From Tetragonia tetragonoides (Eukaryota > Streptophyta > Magnoliopsida > Caryophyllales > Aizoaceae): a stretch of DNA of 64,000 bases. Where the stretch lies: NCBI GenBank assembly GCA_038025085.1, contig CM076141.1, positions 23,932,501 through 23,996,500 of the forward strand. Direction: 5' to 3'. Below are positions 14,001-26,678 of this stretch, one piece after another; within the stretch, counting starts at the first letter, position 1; the number at the start of each line of letters is the position of its first letter. Under the pieces are notes generated by a model. That model saw only the letters and a list, made by a program, of their open reading frames with translations, did no database searches and was not told the DNA's origin. A program made the position numbers and the translations under genes.

Positions 14001-14630
14001 AAATGCATTCAAATGCTTGGGTTGAAGCTTGTTTGTACTTGTAAATAACCCTGGTGTTATTTCACACTCAAATGAATGCAAAGAAAGTATTTGAATATTT
14101 TCTCTTAATATACAACACAAAAGAACTCAATTTCTATCACCCTAGTCGTAAGAGCTGTTAAAACGCGTAAATTCATTCAAAAGCTTGAGTTGAAGCTTGT
14201 TTGTACTTGTAAACATCCTAGGTATAATTTCACACTCAAATGAATGCAAACAAAGTATTTGGATGCTTTCTCTTAATATACAACACAAAAGAACTCAAAT
14301 CTCTTTCACCCTACTCGTATGAACTTTTAAAACGCGTAAATGCATTCAAAAGCTTGAGTTGAAGCTTGTTTGTAATTTAACACATTCTTGGTGTAGTTTC
14401 ATACTCAAATGAATGCAAACAAAACATTTGGGTGCTTTCTCTTCATATACAACAGAAAAGGAATCAAATCTCTTTCACCCTACTCGTATGTGCTTTTAAA
14501 ACGCGTAAATGTATTCAAAAGCTTAAGTTGAAGCTTGTTTGTACTTGTAAACATCCTAGGTATAGTTTCACACTCAAATGAATGCAAACAAAGTATTTGG
14601 ATGCTTTCTCTTAATATAAAACACAAAAGA
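11070..14630 (-). repeat. 169-bp satellite HOR, copy 3 (5' 3.56 kb)
   Basis: Third copy, collinear with positions 1 to about 3561 of copy 1. It lacks derived variants shared by copies 1 and 2 (it has GAATGCAAACAAAAC where they have GAATGCTAACAAAAC, and TATTTGGATGC where they have TATGTGGATGC). Copies 1 and 2 are therefore each other's closest relatives. It keeps the truncated-monomer join at about 13,879. It ends where the sequence switches back to the start of the unit at 14,631. Confidence 0.92.
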
Positions 14631-16048
14631 ACTCAATTTATATCACCCTAGTCGTAAGAGCTGTTAAAACGCGTAAATTCATTCAACAGCTTGAGTTGAA
14701 GCTTGTTTGTACTTGTAAACATCCTAGGTGTAGTTTCACACTCAAGTGAATGCAAACAAAGTATTTGGATGCTTTCTCTTAATATACAACACAAAAGAAC
14801 TCAATTTATATCACCCTAGTCGCAAGAGCTGTTAAAACGCGTAAATTCCATCAACAGCTTGAGTTGAAGCTTGTTTGTACTTGTAAACATCCTAGGTGTA
14901 GTTTCACACTCAAATGGATGCAAACAAAGTATTTGGATGCTTTCTCTTACTATACAACACAAAAGAACCCAAATCTCTTTCACCCTACTCGTAAGAGCTT
15001 TTCAAACGCGTAAATGAATTCAAAAGCATGAGTTGAAGCTTGTTTGCAACTGTAAACATCCTAGGTGTAGTTTCACACTCAAATGAATGCAATTAAAGTA
15101 TTTGGATGCTTTCTCTTAATATACAACACAAAAGAACTCAAATCTCTTTCACCCTACTCGTATGAGCTTTTAAAACGCGTAAATACATTCAAAAGCATGA
15201 GTTGAAGCTTGTTTGAACTTGTAAACATCCTAGGTGTAGTTTCACACTCAAATGAATGCAAACAAAGTATTTGGATGCTTTCTCTTACTATACAACACAA
15301 AAGAACTCAAATCTCTTTCACCCTACTCGTATAAGTTTTTAAAACGCGTAAATGCATTCAAAAGCTTGAGTTGAAGCTTGTTTGTACTTGTAGACATCCT
15401 AGGTTTAGTTTCACACTCAAATGAATGCAAACACAGTATTTGGATGCTTTCTCTTAATATACAACACAAAAGAACTCAATTTCTATCACCCTTGTCGTAA
15501 GAGCTGTTAAATCGCGTAAATTCATTCAACAGCTTGAGTTGAAGCTTGTTTGTACTTGTAAACATCCTCGGTGTAGTTTCACACTCAAATGAATGCAAAC
15601 AAAGTATTTGGATGCTTTCTCTTAATATACAACACAAAAGAACTCAAATCTCTTTCACCCCACTCGTATGAGCTTTTAAAACACGTAAATGCATTCAAAA
15701 GCTTGAGTTGAAGCTTGTTTGTCATTTAACACATTCTTGGTGTAGTTTCATACTCAAAAGAATGCAAACAAAACATTTGGGTGCTTTCTCTTCATATACA
15801 ACAGAAAAGAAATCAAATCTCTTTCACCCTACTCGTATGAGCTTTTAAAACGCGTAAATGCATTCAAATGCTTGAGTTGAAGCTTGTTTGTACTTGCAAA
15901 CAACCATGGTGTTATTTCACACTCAATTGAATGCAAACAAAGTATTTGGATATCTTCTCTTAATATACAACACAAAAGAACTCAATTTCTATCACCCTAG
16001 TCGTAAGAGCTGTTAAAACGCGTAAATTCATTCAAAAGCTTGAGTTGA
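14631..16048 (-). repeat. Rearranged partial HOR copy 4
   Basis: From 14,631 the sequence matches copy 1 from position 306 (offset 14,325), including the rare CGCAAGAGCTG and AATTCCATCAACAGC variants. At about 15,284 it jumps to copy-1 position 1297 (offset 13,987). The offset change is 338 bp, exactly two monomers, so two monomers were deleted in register. Similarity to the unit continues to about 16,048 with more substitutions. Confidence 0.8.
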
Positions 16049-19000
16049 GCTTGTTTGTACTTGTAAACATCATAGGTGTAGTTTCACACTCAAATGAATG
16101 CAAACAAAGTATTTGGATGCTTTCTCTTAATATACAACACAAAAGAACTCAAATCTCTTTCACCCTACTCGTATGAGCTTTTAAAACGCGTAAATGCATT
16201 CAAAAGCTTGAGTTGAAGCTTGTTTGTAATTTAACACATTCTTGGTGTAGTTTCATACTCAAAAGAATGCAAACAAAACATTTGGGTGCTTTCTCTTCAT
16301 ATAGAACAGAAAAGAAATCAAATCTCTTTCACCCTACTCGTATGAGCTGTTAAAACGCGTAAATTCATTCAACAGCTTGAGTTGAAGCTTGTTTGTACTT
16401 GTAAACATCCTAGGTGTAGTTTCACACTCAAATGAATGCAAACAAAGTATTTGGATGCTTTCTCTTAATATACAACACAAAAGAACTCAATTTCTATTAC
16501 CCTAGTCGTAAGAGCTGTTAAATCGCGGAAATTCATTCAACAGCTTGAGTTGAAGCTTGTTTGTACTTGTAAATATCCTAGGTGTAGTTTCACACTCAAA
16601 TGAATGCAAGCAAAGTATTTGGATGCTTTCTCTTAATATACAACACAAAAGAACTCAAATCTCTTTCACCCTACTCGTATGAGCTTTTAAAACGCGTAAA
16701 TACATTCAACAGCTTGAGTTGAAGCTTGTTTGTACTTGTAAACATCCTCGGTGTAGTTTCACACTCAAATGAATGCAAACAAAGTATTTGGATGCTTTCT
16801 CTTAATATACAACACAAAAGAACTCAAATCTCTTTCACCCTACTCGTATGAGCTTTTAAAACGCGTAAATTAATTCAAAAGCTTGAGTTGAAGCTTGTTT
16901 GTAACTGTAAACATCCTCGGTGTAGTTTCACACTCAAATGAATGCAAACAAAGTATTTGGATGCATTCTCTTAATATACAACACAAAAGAACTCAAATCT
17001 CTTTCACCCTACTCGTATGAGCTTTTAAAACGCGTAAATATATTCAAGAGCTTTTGTTGAAGCTTGTTTGTACTTGTAAACATCCTCGGTGTAGTTTCAC
17101 ACTCAAATGAATGCAAACAAAGTATTTGGATGCTTTGTCTTAATATACAACACAAAAGAACTCAAATCTCTTTCACCCTACTCGTATGAGCTTTTAAAAC
17201 GCGTAAATGCATTCAAAAGCTTGAGTTGAAGCTTGTTTGAAATTTAACACATTCTTGGTGTAGTTTCATACTCAAAAAATGCAAACAAAACATTTGGGTG
17301 CTTTCTCTTCTTATACAACAGAAAAGGAATCAAATCTCTTTCACCCTACTCGTATCAGCTTTTAAAACGCGTAAATGCATTCAAATGCTTGGGTTGAAGC
17401 TTGTTTGTACTTGTAAAAAAGCCTGGTGTTATTTCACACTCAAATGAATGCAAACAAAGTATTTGAATATTTTCTCTTAATATACAACACAAAAGAACTC
17501 AATTTCTATCACCCTAGTCGTAAGAGCTGTTAAAACGCGTAAATTCATTCAAAAGCTTGAGTTGAAGCTTGTTTGTACTTGTGAACATCCTCGGTGTAGT
17601 TTCACACTCAAAAGAATGCAAACAAAACATTTGGGTGCTTTCTCTTAATATACAACAGAAAAGAAATCAAATCTCTTTCACCCTACTCGTATGAGCTTTT
17701 AAAACGCGTAAATGAATTCAAAAGCATGAGTTGAAGCTTGTTTGTACTTGTAAACATCCTAGGTATAGTTTCACACTCAAATGAATGCAAACAAAGTATT
17801 TGGATGCTTTCTCTTAATATACAACACAAAAGAACTCAAATCTCTTTCACCCTAGTCGTATGAGCTTTTAAAACGCGTAAATGCATTCAAAAGCTTAAGT
17901 TGAAGCTTGTTTGTACTTGTAAACATCCTAGGTATAGTTTCACACTCAAATGAATGCAAACAAAGTATTTGGATGCTTTCTCTTAATATACTACACAAAA
18001 GAACTCAATTTATATCACCCTAGTCGTAAGAGCTTTTAAAACGCGTAAATGAATTCAAAAGCATGAGTTGAAGCTTGTTTGTAACTGTAAACATCCTAGG
18101 TGTAGTTTCACACTCAAATGAATGCAAACAAAGTATTTGGATGCTTTCTCTTAATATACAACACAAAAGAACTCAAATCTCTTTCACCCTACTCGTATGA
18201 GCTTTTAAAACGCGTAAATGCATTCAAAAGCTTAAGTTGAAGCTTGTTTGTACTTGTAAACATCCTAGGTATAGTTTCACACTCAAATGAATGCAAACAA
18301 AGTATTTGGATGCTTTCTCTTAATATACAACACAAAAGAACTCAAATCTCTTTCACCCTACTCGTATGAGCTTTTAAAACGCGTAAATGCATTCAAAAGC
18401 TTGAGTTGAAGCTTGTTTGTAATTTAACACATTCTTGGTGTAGTTTCATACTCAAAAAATGCAAACAAAACATTTGGGTGCTTTCTCTTCTTATACAACA
18501 GAAAAGGAATCAAATCTCTTTCACCCTACTCGTATCAGCTTTTAAAACGCGTAAATGCATTCAAATGCTTGAGTAGAAGCTTGTTTGTACTTGTAAACAA
18601 CCCTGGTGTTATTTCACACTCAAATGAATGCAAACAAAGTATTTGGATATTTTCTCTTAATATACAACACCAAAGAACTCAATTTCTGTCACCCTAGTCG
18701 TAAGAGCTGTTAAAACGCGTGAATTCATTCAAAAGCTTGAGTTGAAGCTTGTTTGTACTTGTAAACATCCTAGGTATCGTTTCACACTCAAATGAATGCA
18801 AACAAAGTATTTGGATTCTTTCTCTTAATATACAACACAAAAGAACTCAAATCTCTTTCACCCTGCTCGTATAAGCTTTTAAAACGCGTAAATGCATTCA
18901 AATGCTTGAGTAGAAGCTTGTTTGTACTTGTAAACAACCCTGGTGTTATTTCACACTCAAATGAATGCAAACAAAGTATTTGGATGCTTTCTCTTAATAT

Positions 19001-21506
19001 ACAACACAAAAGAACTCAAATCTCTTTCACCCCACTCGTATGAGCTTTTAAAACGCGTAAATGCATTCAAAAGCTTAAGTTGAAGCTTGTTTGTACTTGT
19101 AAACATCCTAGGTATAGTTTCACACTCAAATGAACGCAAACAAAGTATTTGGATGCTTTCTCTTAATATACAACACAAAAGAACTCAATTTAAATCACCC
19201 TAGTCGTAAGAGCTGTTAAAACGCGTAAATTCATTCAACAGCTTGAGTTGAAGCTTGTTTGTACTTGTAAACATCCTAGGTGTAGTTTCACACTCAAGTG
19301 AATGCAAACAAAGTATTTGGATGCTTTCTCTTAATATACAACACAAAAGAACTCAATTTCTATCACCCTAGTCGTAAGAGCTGTTAAATCGCGTAAATTC
19401 ATTCAACAGCTGGAGTTGAAGCTTGTTTGTACTTGTAAACATCCTAGGTGTAGTTTCACACTCAAATGAATGCAAACAAAGTATTTGGATGCTTTATCTT
19501 AATATACAACACAAAAGAACTCAAATCTCTTTTACCCTACTCGTATGAGCTTTTAAAACGCGTAAATACAATCAAAAGCTTGTGTTGAAGCTTGTTTGTA
19601 CTTGTAAACATCCTCGGTGTAGTTTCACACTCAAATGAATGCAAACAAAGTATTTGGATGCTTTCTCTTAATATACAACACAAAAGAACTCAAATCCCTT
19701 TCACCCTACTCGCATGAGCTTTGAAAACGCGTAAATGCATTCAAAAGCTTGAGTTGAAGCTTGTTTGTAATTTAACACATTCTTGGTGTAGTTTCATACT
19801 CAAAAGAATGCAAACAAAACATTTGGGTGCTTTCTCTTCATATACAACAGAAAAGGAATCAAATCTCTTTCACCCTACTCGTATGAGCTTTTAAAACGCG
19901 TAAATGCATTCAAATGCTTGGGTTGAAGCTTGTTTGTACTTGTAAACAACCCTGGTGTTATTTCACACTCAAATGAATGCAAACAAAGTATTTGGATATT
20001 TTCTCTTAATATACAACACAAAAGAACTCAATTTCTATCACCCTAGTCGTAAGAGCTGTTAAAACGCGTAAATTCATTCAAAAGCTTGAGTTGAAGCTTG
20101 TTTGTACTTGTAAACATCCTAGGTATAGTTTCACACTCAAATGAATGCAAACAAAGTATTTGGATGCTTTGTCTTAATATACAACACAAAAGAACTCAAA
20201 TCTCTTTCACCCTACTCGTATGAGCTTTTAAAACGCGTAAATGCATTCAAAAGCTTGAGTTGAAGCTTGTTTGTAATTTAACACATTCTTGGTGTAGTTT
20301 CATACTCAAAAAATGCAAACAAAACATTTGGGTGCTTTCTCTTCTTATACAACAGAAAAGGAATCAAATCTCTTTCACCCTACTCGTATCAGCTTTTAAA
20401 ACGCGTAAATGCATTCAAATGCTTGGGTTGAAGCTTGTTTGTACTTGTGAACAAGCCTGGTGTTATTTCACACTCAAATGAATGCAAACAAAGTATTTGA
20501 ATATTTTCTCTTAATATACAACACAAAAGAACTCAATTTCTATCACCCTAGTCGTAAGAGCTATTAAAACGCGTAAATTCATTCAAAAGCTTGAGTTGAA
20601 GGTTGTTTGTACTTGTAAACATCCTAGGTATAGTTTCAAACTCAAATGAATGCAAACAAAGTATTTGGATGCTTTCTCTTAATATACAACACAAAAGAAC
20701 TCAAATCTCTTTCACCCTACTCGTATGAGCTTTTAAAACGCGTAAATGTATTCAAAAGCTTAAGTTGAAGCTTGCTTGTACTTGTAAACATCCTAGGTAT
20801 AGTTTCACACTCAAATGAATGCAAACAAAGTATTTGGATGCTTTCTCTTAATATACAACACAAAAGAACTCAAATCTCTTTCCCCCTACACGTATGAGCT
20901 TTTAAAACGCGTAAATACATTCAAAAGCTTGAGTTGAAGCTTGTTTGTACTTGTAAACATCCTAGGTGTAGTTTCACACTTAAATGAATGGAAACAAAGT
21001 ATTTGGATGCTTTCTCTTAATATACAACACAAAAGAACTCAAATCTCTTTCACCCTACTCGTATGAACTTTTAAAACGCGTAAATGCATTCAAAAGCTTG
21101 AGTTGAAGCGTGTTTGTAATTTAACACATTCTTGGTGTAGTTTAATACTCAAAAGAATGCAAACAAAACATTTGGGTCCTTTCTCTTAATATACAACACA
21201 AAAGAACTCAAATCTCTTTTACCCTACTCGTATGAGCTTTTAAAACGCGTAAATGCATTCAAAAGCTTGAGTTGAAGCTTGTTAGTAACTGTAAACATCC
21301 TAGGTATAGTTTCACACTCAAATGAATGAAAAAACAGTATTTGGATGCTTTCTCTTAATATACAACACAAAAGAACTCAAATCTCTTTCACCCTACTCGT
21401 ATGAGCTTTTAAAACGCGTAAATGCATTCAAAAGCTTGAGTTGAAGCTTGTTTGTAATTTAACACATTCTTGGTGTAGTTTCATACTCAAAAGAATGCAA
21501 ACAAAA
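16049..21506 (-). repeat. 169-bp satellite, mosaic monomers
   Basis: Continuous 169-bp monomers of the same flavours as the HOR but in other orders. Short runs match parts of the unit (for example 17,650-18,130 resembles 4030-4510). I could not assign a single register by eye. No gene is visible; short ORFs on both strands here read across monomer boundaries. The block ends inside a monomer of the ACATTTGGGTGC type at the palindrome. Confidence 0.9.
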
Positions 21507-21530
21507 CATCCTACTCGTATGAGTAGGATG
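21507..21530. repeat. Palindrome at satellite orientation switch
   Basis: CATCCTACTC, loop GTAT, then GAGTAGGATG: a perfect 10-bp stem with a 4-nt loop. Every monomer to its left is in '-' orientation and every monomer to its right in '+'. The normal monomer already holds the near-palindrome CTCATACGAG at this place, so the flip sits on an intrinsic hairpin site. Confidence 0.95.
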
Positions 21531-24500
21531 AAAGAGATTTGAGTTCTTTTGTGTTGTATATTAAGAGAAAGCATCCAAATACTTTGTTTGCATTCATTTG
21601 AGTGTGAAACTACACCTAGGATGTTTACAAGTACAAACAAGCTTCAGCTCAAGCTTTTGAATGTATTTACGCGTTTTAACAGCTCTTACGACTAGGATGA
21701 TAGAAATTGAGTTCTTTTGTATTGTACATTAAGAGAAAGCATCCAAATACTTTGTTTGCATTCATTTGAGTGTGAAACTACACCTAGGATGTTTACAAGT
21801 ACAAACAAGCTTCAACTCAAACTTTTGAATGTATTTACGCGTTTTAACAGCTCTTACGACTAGGGTGATAGAAATTGAGTTCTTTTGTGTTGTATATTTA
21901 GAGAAAGCATCCAAATACTTTGTTTGCATTCATTTGAGTGTGAAACTACACCTAGGATGTTTACAGTTACAAACAAGCTTCAACTCATGCATTTGAATGC
22001 ATTTACGCGTTTTAAAAGCTCATACGAGTAGGATGAAAGAGATTTAAGTTCTTTTGTGTTGTATATTAAGAGAAAGCATCCAAATACTTTGTTTGCATTC
22101 ATTTGAGTGTAAAACTACACCTAGGATGTTTACAAGTACAAACAAGCTTCAACTCAAGCTTTTGAATGTATTTACGCGTTTTAACAGCTCTTACGACTAG
22201 GGTGATAGAAATTGAGTTCTTTTGTGTTGTATATTAAGAGAAAGCATCCAAATACTTTGTTTGCATTCATTTGAGTGTGAAACTACACCTAGGATGTTTA
22301 CAAGTACAAACAAGCTTCAACTCAAGCTTTTGAATGTATTTTCGCGTTTTAAAAGCTCATACGAGTAGGGTGAAAGAGATTTGAGTTCTTTTGTGTTGTA
22401 TATTAAGAGAAAGCATCCAAATACGTTGTTTGCATTCATTTGAGTGTGAAACTACACCTAGGATGTTTACAGTTACAAACAAGCTTCAACTCAAGCTTTT
22501 GAATGCATTTACGCGTTTTAAAAGCTCATATGAGTAGGGTGAAAGAGATTTGAGTTCTTTTGTGTTGTATATTAAGAGAAAGCATCCAAATACGTTGTTT
22601 GCATTCATTTGAGTGTGAAACTACACCTAGGATGTTTACAGTTACAAACAAGCTTCAACTCATGCTTTTGAATGCATTTACGCGTTTTAAAAGCTCATAC
22701 GAGTAGGATGAAAGAGATTTGAGTTCTTTTGTGTTGTATATTAAGAGAAAGCATCCAAATACGTTGTTTGCATTCATTTGAGTGTGAAACTACACCTAGG
22801 AAGTTTACAGTTACAAACAAGCTTCAACTCATGCTTTTGAATGCATTTACGCGTTTTAAAAGCTCATACGAGTAGGATGAAAGAGATTTGAGTTCTTTTG
22901 TGTTGTATATTAAGAGAAAGCATCCAAATACTTTGTTTGCATTCATTTGAGTGTGAAACTACACCTAGGATGTTTACAAGTACTAACAAGCTTCAACTCA
23001 AGCTTTTGAATGTATTTACGCGTTTTAACAGCTCTTACGACTAGGGTGATAGAAATTGAGTTCTTTTGTGTTGTATATTAAGAGAGTCCAAATACTTTGT
23101 TTGCATTCATTTGAGTGTGAAACTACACCTACGATGTTTACAAGTACAAACAAGCTTCAACTGAAGCTTTTAAATGCATTTACACGTTTTAAAAGCTCAT
23201 TCGAATAGGGTGAAAGAGATTTGAGTTCTTTTGTGTTGGATATTAAGAGAAAGCATCCAAATACTTTGTTTCCATTCATTTGAGTGTGAAATTACACCTA
23301 GGATGTTTACAAGTACAAACAAGCTTCAACTCAGGCTTTTGATTACATTTACACAATTTAAAAGCTCATACGAATAGGGTGAAAGAGATTTGAGTTCTTT
23401 TGTGTTGCATATTAAGAGAAAGAATCCAAATACTTTGTTTGCATTCATTTGAGTGTGAAACTACACCTAGGATGTTTACAAGTACAAACAAGCTTCATGT
23501 TAAGCTTTTTTATGCATTTACGCGTTTTAAGAGCTCATACGAATAGGGTGAAAGAGATTATAGTTCTTTTGTGTTGTATATTAAGAGAAAGCGTCCAAAT
23601 ACTTTGTTTGCATTCATTTGAGTGTGAAACTACACCTAGGATGTTTACAAGTACAAACAAGCTTCAACTCAAGCTTTTGAATGCATTAACGCGTTTTAAA
23701 AGCTCATACGAATAGGGTGAAAGAGATTTGAGTTCTTTTGTGTTGTATATTAAGAGAAAGTATCCAAATACTTTGTTTGCATTCATTTGAGTGTGAAAAA
23801 ACACCAGGGATGTTTACAAGTACAAACAAGCTTCAACTCAAGCTTTTGAATGCATTTACGGGTTTTAACAGCTCTTACGACTAGGGTGATAGAATTTGAG
23901 TTCTTTTGTGTTGTACATTAAGTGAAAGCACCCAAATGTTTTATTTGCATTCCATTTGAGTGTGAAACTACACCTAGGATGTTTACAAGTACAAACAAGC
24001 TTCAACACAAGCTGTTAAATGAATTTACGCGTTTTAACAGCTCTTACGACTAGGGTGATAGAAATTGAGATCTTTTGTGTTGTATATTAAGAGAAAGCAT
24101 CCAAATACTTTGCTTGCATTCATTTTAATGTGTGAAACTACACCTAGGATGTTTACAAGTACAAACAAGCTTCAACTCAAGCTTTTGAATGCATTTACGC
24201 GTTTTAAAAGCTCATACGACTAGGGTGAAAGAGATTTGAGTTATTTTGTGTTGGATATTAAGAGAAAGCATCCAAATACTTTGTTTCCATTCATTTGAGT
24301 GTGAAACTACACGTAGGATGTTTACAAGTTCAAACAAGCTTCAACTCAGGCTTTTGAATGCATTTACAGGTTTTAAAAGCTCATACGAATAGGGTGAAAG
24401 AGATTTGAGTTCTTTTGTGTTGTATATCTAGAAAGCATCCAAATACTTTGTTTGCATTCATTTGAGTGCGAAACTACACCTAGGATGTTTACAAGTACAA

Positions 24501-25258
24501 ACAAGCTTCAACTCAATCTTTTGAATGCATTTAAGCGTTTTAAAAGCTCATACGAGTAGGGTGAAAGAGATTTTAGTTCTTTTGTTTTGTATTTTAAGAG
24601 AAAGACCCCAAATACTTTGTTTGCATTCATTTGAGTGTGAAACTACACCTAGGATGTTTACAGTTACAAACAAGCTTCAACTCAAGCTTTTGAATGCATT
24701 TACGCGTTTTAAAAGCTCATATGAGTAGGGTGAAAGAGATTTGAGTTCTTTTGTGTTGTATATTAAGAGAAAGCATCCAAATACTTTGTGTGCATTCATT
24801 TGAAAGTGAAACTACACTTAGGATGTTTACAAGTACAAACAAGCTTCAACTCAAGCTGTTAAATGAATTTACGCGTTTTAACAGCTCTTACGACTAGGGT
24901 GATAGAAATTGAGTTCTTTTGTGTTGTATATTAAGAGAAAGCATCCAAATACTTTTCTTGCATTCATTTGAATGTGTGAAACTACACCTAGGATGTTTAC
25001 AAGTACGAACAAGCTTCAACTCAAGCTTTTGAATGCATTTACGCGTTTTAAAAGCTCATACGAGTAGCGTGAAAGAGATTTGAGTTCTTTTGTTTTGGAT
25101 TTTAAGAGAAAGACCCCAAATACTTTGTTTGCATTCATTTGAGTGTGAAACTACACCTAGGATGTTTACAGTTACAAACAAGCTTCAACTCAAGCTTTTG
25201 AATGCATTTACGCGTTTTAAAAGCTCATATGAGTAGGGTGAAAGAGATTTGAGTTTTT

Positions 25259-26610
25259 TTGTGTTGTATATTAAGAGAAAGCATCCAAATACTTTGTTTG
25301 CATTCATTTGAGTGTGAAACTACACCTAGGATGTTTACAAGTACAAACAAGCTTCAACTCAAGCTTTTGAATGCATTTACGCGTTTTAAAAGCTCATACG
25401 AGTATGGTGAAAGCGATTTGAGTTCTTTTGTGTTGTATATTAAGAGAAAGCATCCAAATACTTTGTTTGCATTCATTTGAGTGTGAAACTACACCTAGGA
25501 TGTTTACAAGTACAAACAAGCTTCAACTGAAGCTTTTGAATGCATTTACACGTTTTAAAAGCTCATACGAGTAGGGTGAAAGAGATTTGAGTTCTTTTGT
25601 GTTGTTTATTAAGAGAAAGCATCCAAATACTTTGGTTGCATTCATTTGAGTGTGAAACTACACCTAGGATGTTTACAAGTACAAACAAGCTTCAACTCAA
25701 GCTTTTGAATGTAGTTACGCGTTTTAAAAGCTCATACGAGTAGGGTGAAAGAGATTTGAGTTCTTTTGTGTTGTATATTAAGAGAAAGCATCCAAATACT
25801 TTGGTTGCATTCATTTGAGTGTGAAAGTACACCTAGGATGTTTACAGTTACAAACAAGCTTCAACTCAAGCTTTTGAATGCATTTACCCGTTTTATAAGC
25901 TCATATGAGTAGGGTGAAAGAGATTTGAGTTCTTTTGTGTTGTATATTAAGAGAAAGCATCCAAATACTTTGTTTGCATTCATTTGAGTGTGAAACTACA
26001 CCTAGGATGTTTACAAGTACAAACAAGCTTCAACTCAAGCTTTTGAATGCATTTACGCGTTTTAAAAGCTCATACGAGTATGGTGAAAGAGATTTGAGTT
26101 CTTTTGTGTTGTATATTAAGAGAAAGCATCCAAATACTTTGTTTGCATTCATTTGAGTGTGAAACTACACCTAGGATGTTTACAAGTACAAACAAGCTTC
26201 AACTGAAGCTTTTGAATGCATTTACACGTTTTAAAAGCTCATGCGAGTAGGGTGAAAGAGATTTGAGTTCTTTTGTGTTGTATATTAAGAGAAAGCATCC
26301 AAATACTTTGTTTGAATTCATTTGAGTATGAAACTACACCTAGGATGTTTACAGTAACAAACAAGCTTCAACTCAAGCTTTTGAAGCATTTACGCGTTTT
26401 AAAAGCTCATACGAGTAGGGTGAAAAAGATTTCAGTTCTTTTGTGTTGTATATTAAGAGAAAGCATCCAAATACTTTGTTTTCATTCATTTGAGTGTGAA
26501 ACTACACCTAGGATGTTTACAAATACAAACAAGCTTCAACTCAAGCTGTTGACTGAATTTAGGCGTTTTAACAGCTCTTACGACTAGGGTGATAGAAATT
26601 GAGTTCTTTT
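25259..26610 (+). repeat. Four-monomer (676-bp) local HOR
   Basis: The stretch starting at 25,259 recurs at 25,935, an offset of exactly 4 x 169 bp. Shared variants include GTATGGTG at about 25,402 and 26,078, and the following monomer with CAACTGAAGC and TTTACACGTTTT. The second copy is less complete at its right end. Confidence 0.75.
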
Positions 26611-26673
26611 GTGTTGTATATTAAGAAAAAGTATCCAAATACTTTGTTTGCATTCATTTGAGTGTGAAATAAC

Positions 26674-26678
26674 ACCAG
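26674..26678. repeat. TSD of TE-1, left copy (ACCAG)
   Basis: ACCAG precedes the TG end of the element and recurs right after its CA end at 30,408. Uninterrupted monomers read AACACCAGGGATG, which confirms the empty site. Confidence 0.95.

Larger units (their letters stand above)
21531..26678 (+). repeat. 169-bp satellite, inverted arm
   Basis: Monomers in '+' orientation. The consensus runs GTTCTTTTGTGTTGTATATT ... CACCTAGGATGTTTACAAGT ... GCGTTTTAAAAGCTCATACG ... GTGAAAGAGATTTGA, 169 bp. The GAGTAGGATG variant clusters near the inversion (21,530, 22,028, 22,700, 22,875). A four-base insertion (TTCATTTxAATGTGTG) marks monomers near 24,125 and 24,970, about five monomers apart. The last 5 bp, ACCAG, are the target duplication of TE-1. 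No gene. Confidence 0.93.

Noticed and set aside
1..21506. Possible CRISPR-like array (regular repeats)
   Set aside because: The units are contiguous 169-bp monomers without unique spacers, and the context is a plant retrotransposon-rich centromere.
25259..25480. Search for a CENP-B-box-like motif in the monomer
   Set aside because: No match to the TTCG....A..CGGG core was seen in the consensus on either strand.
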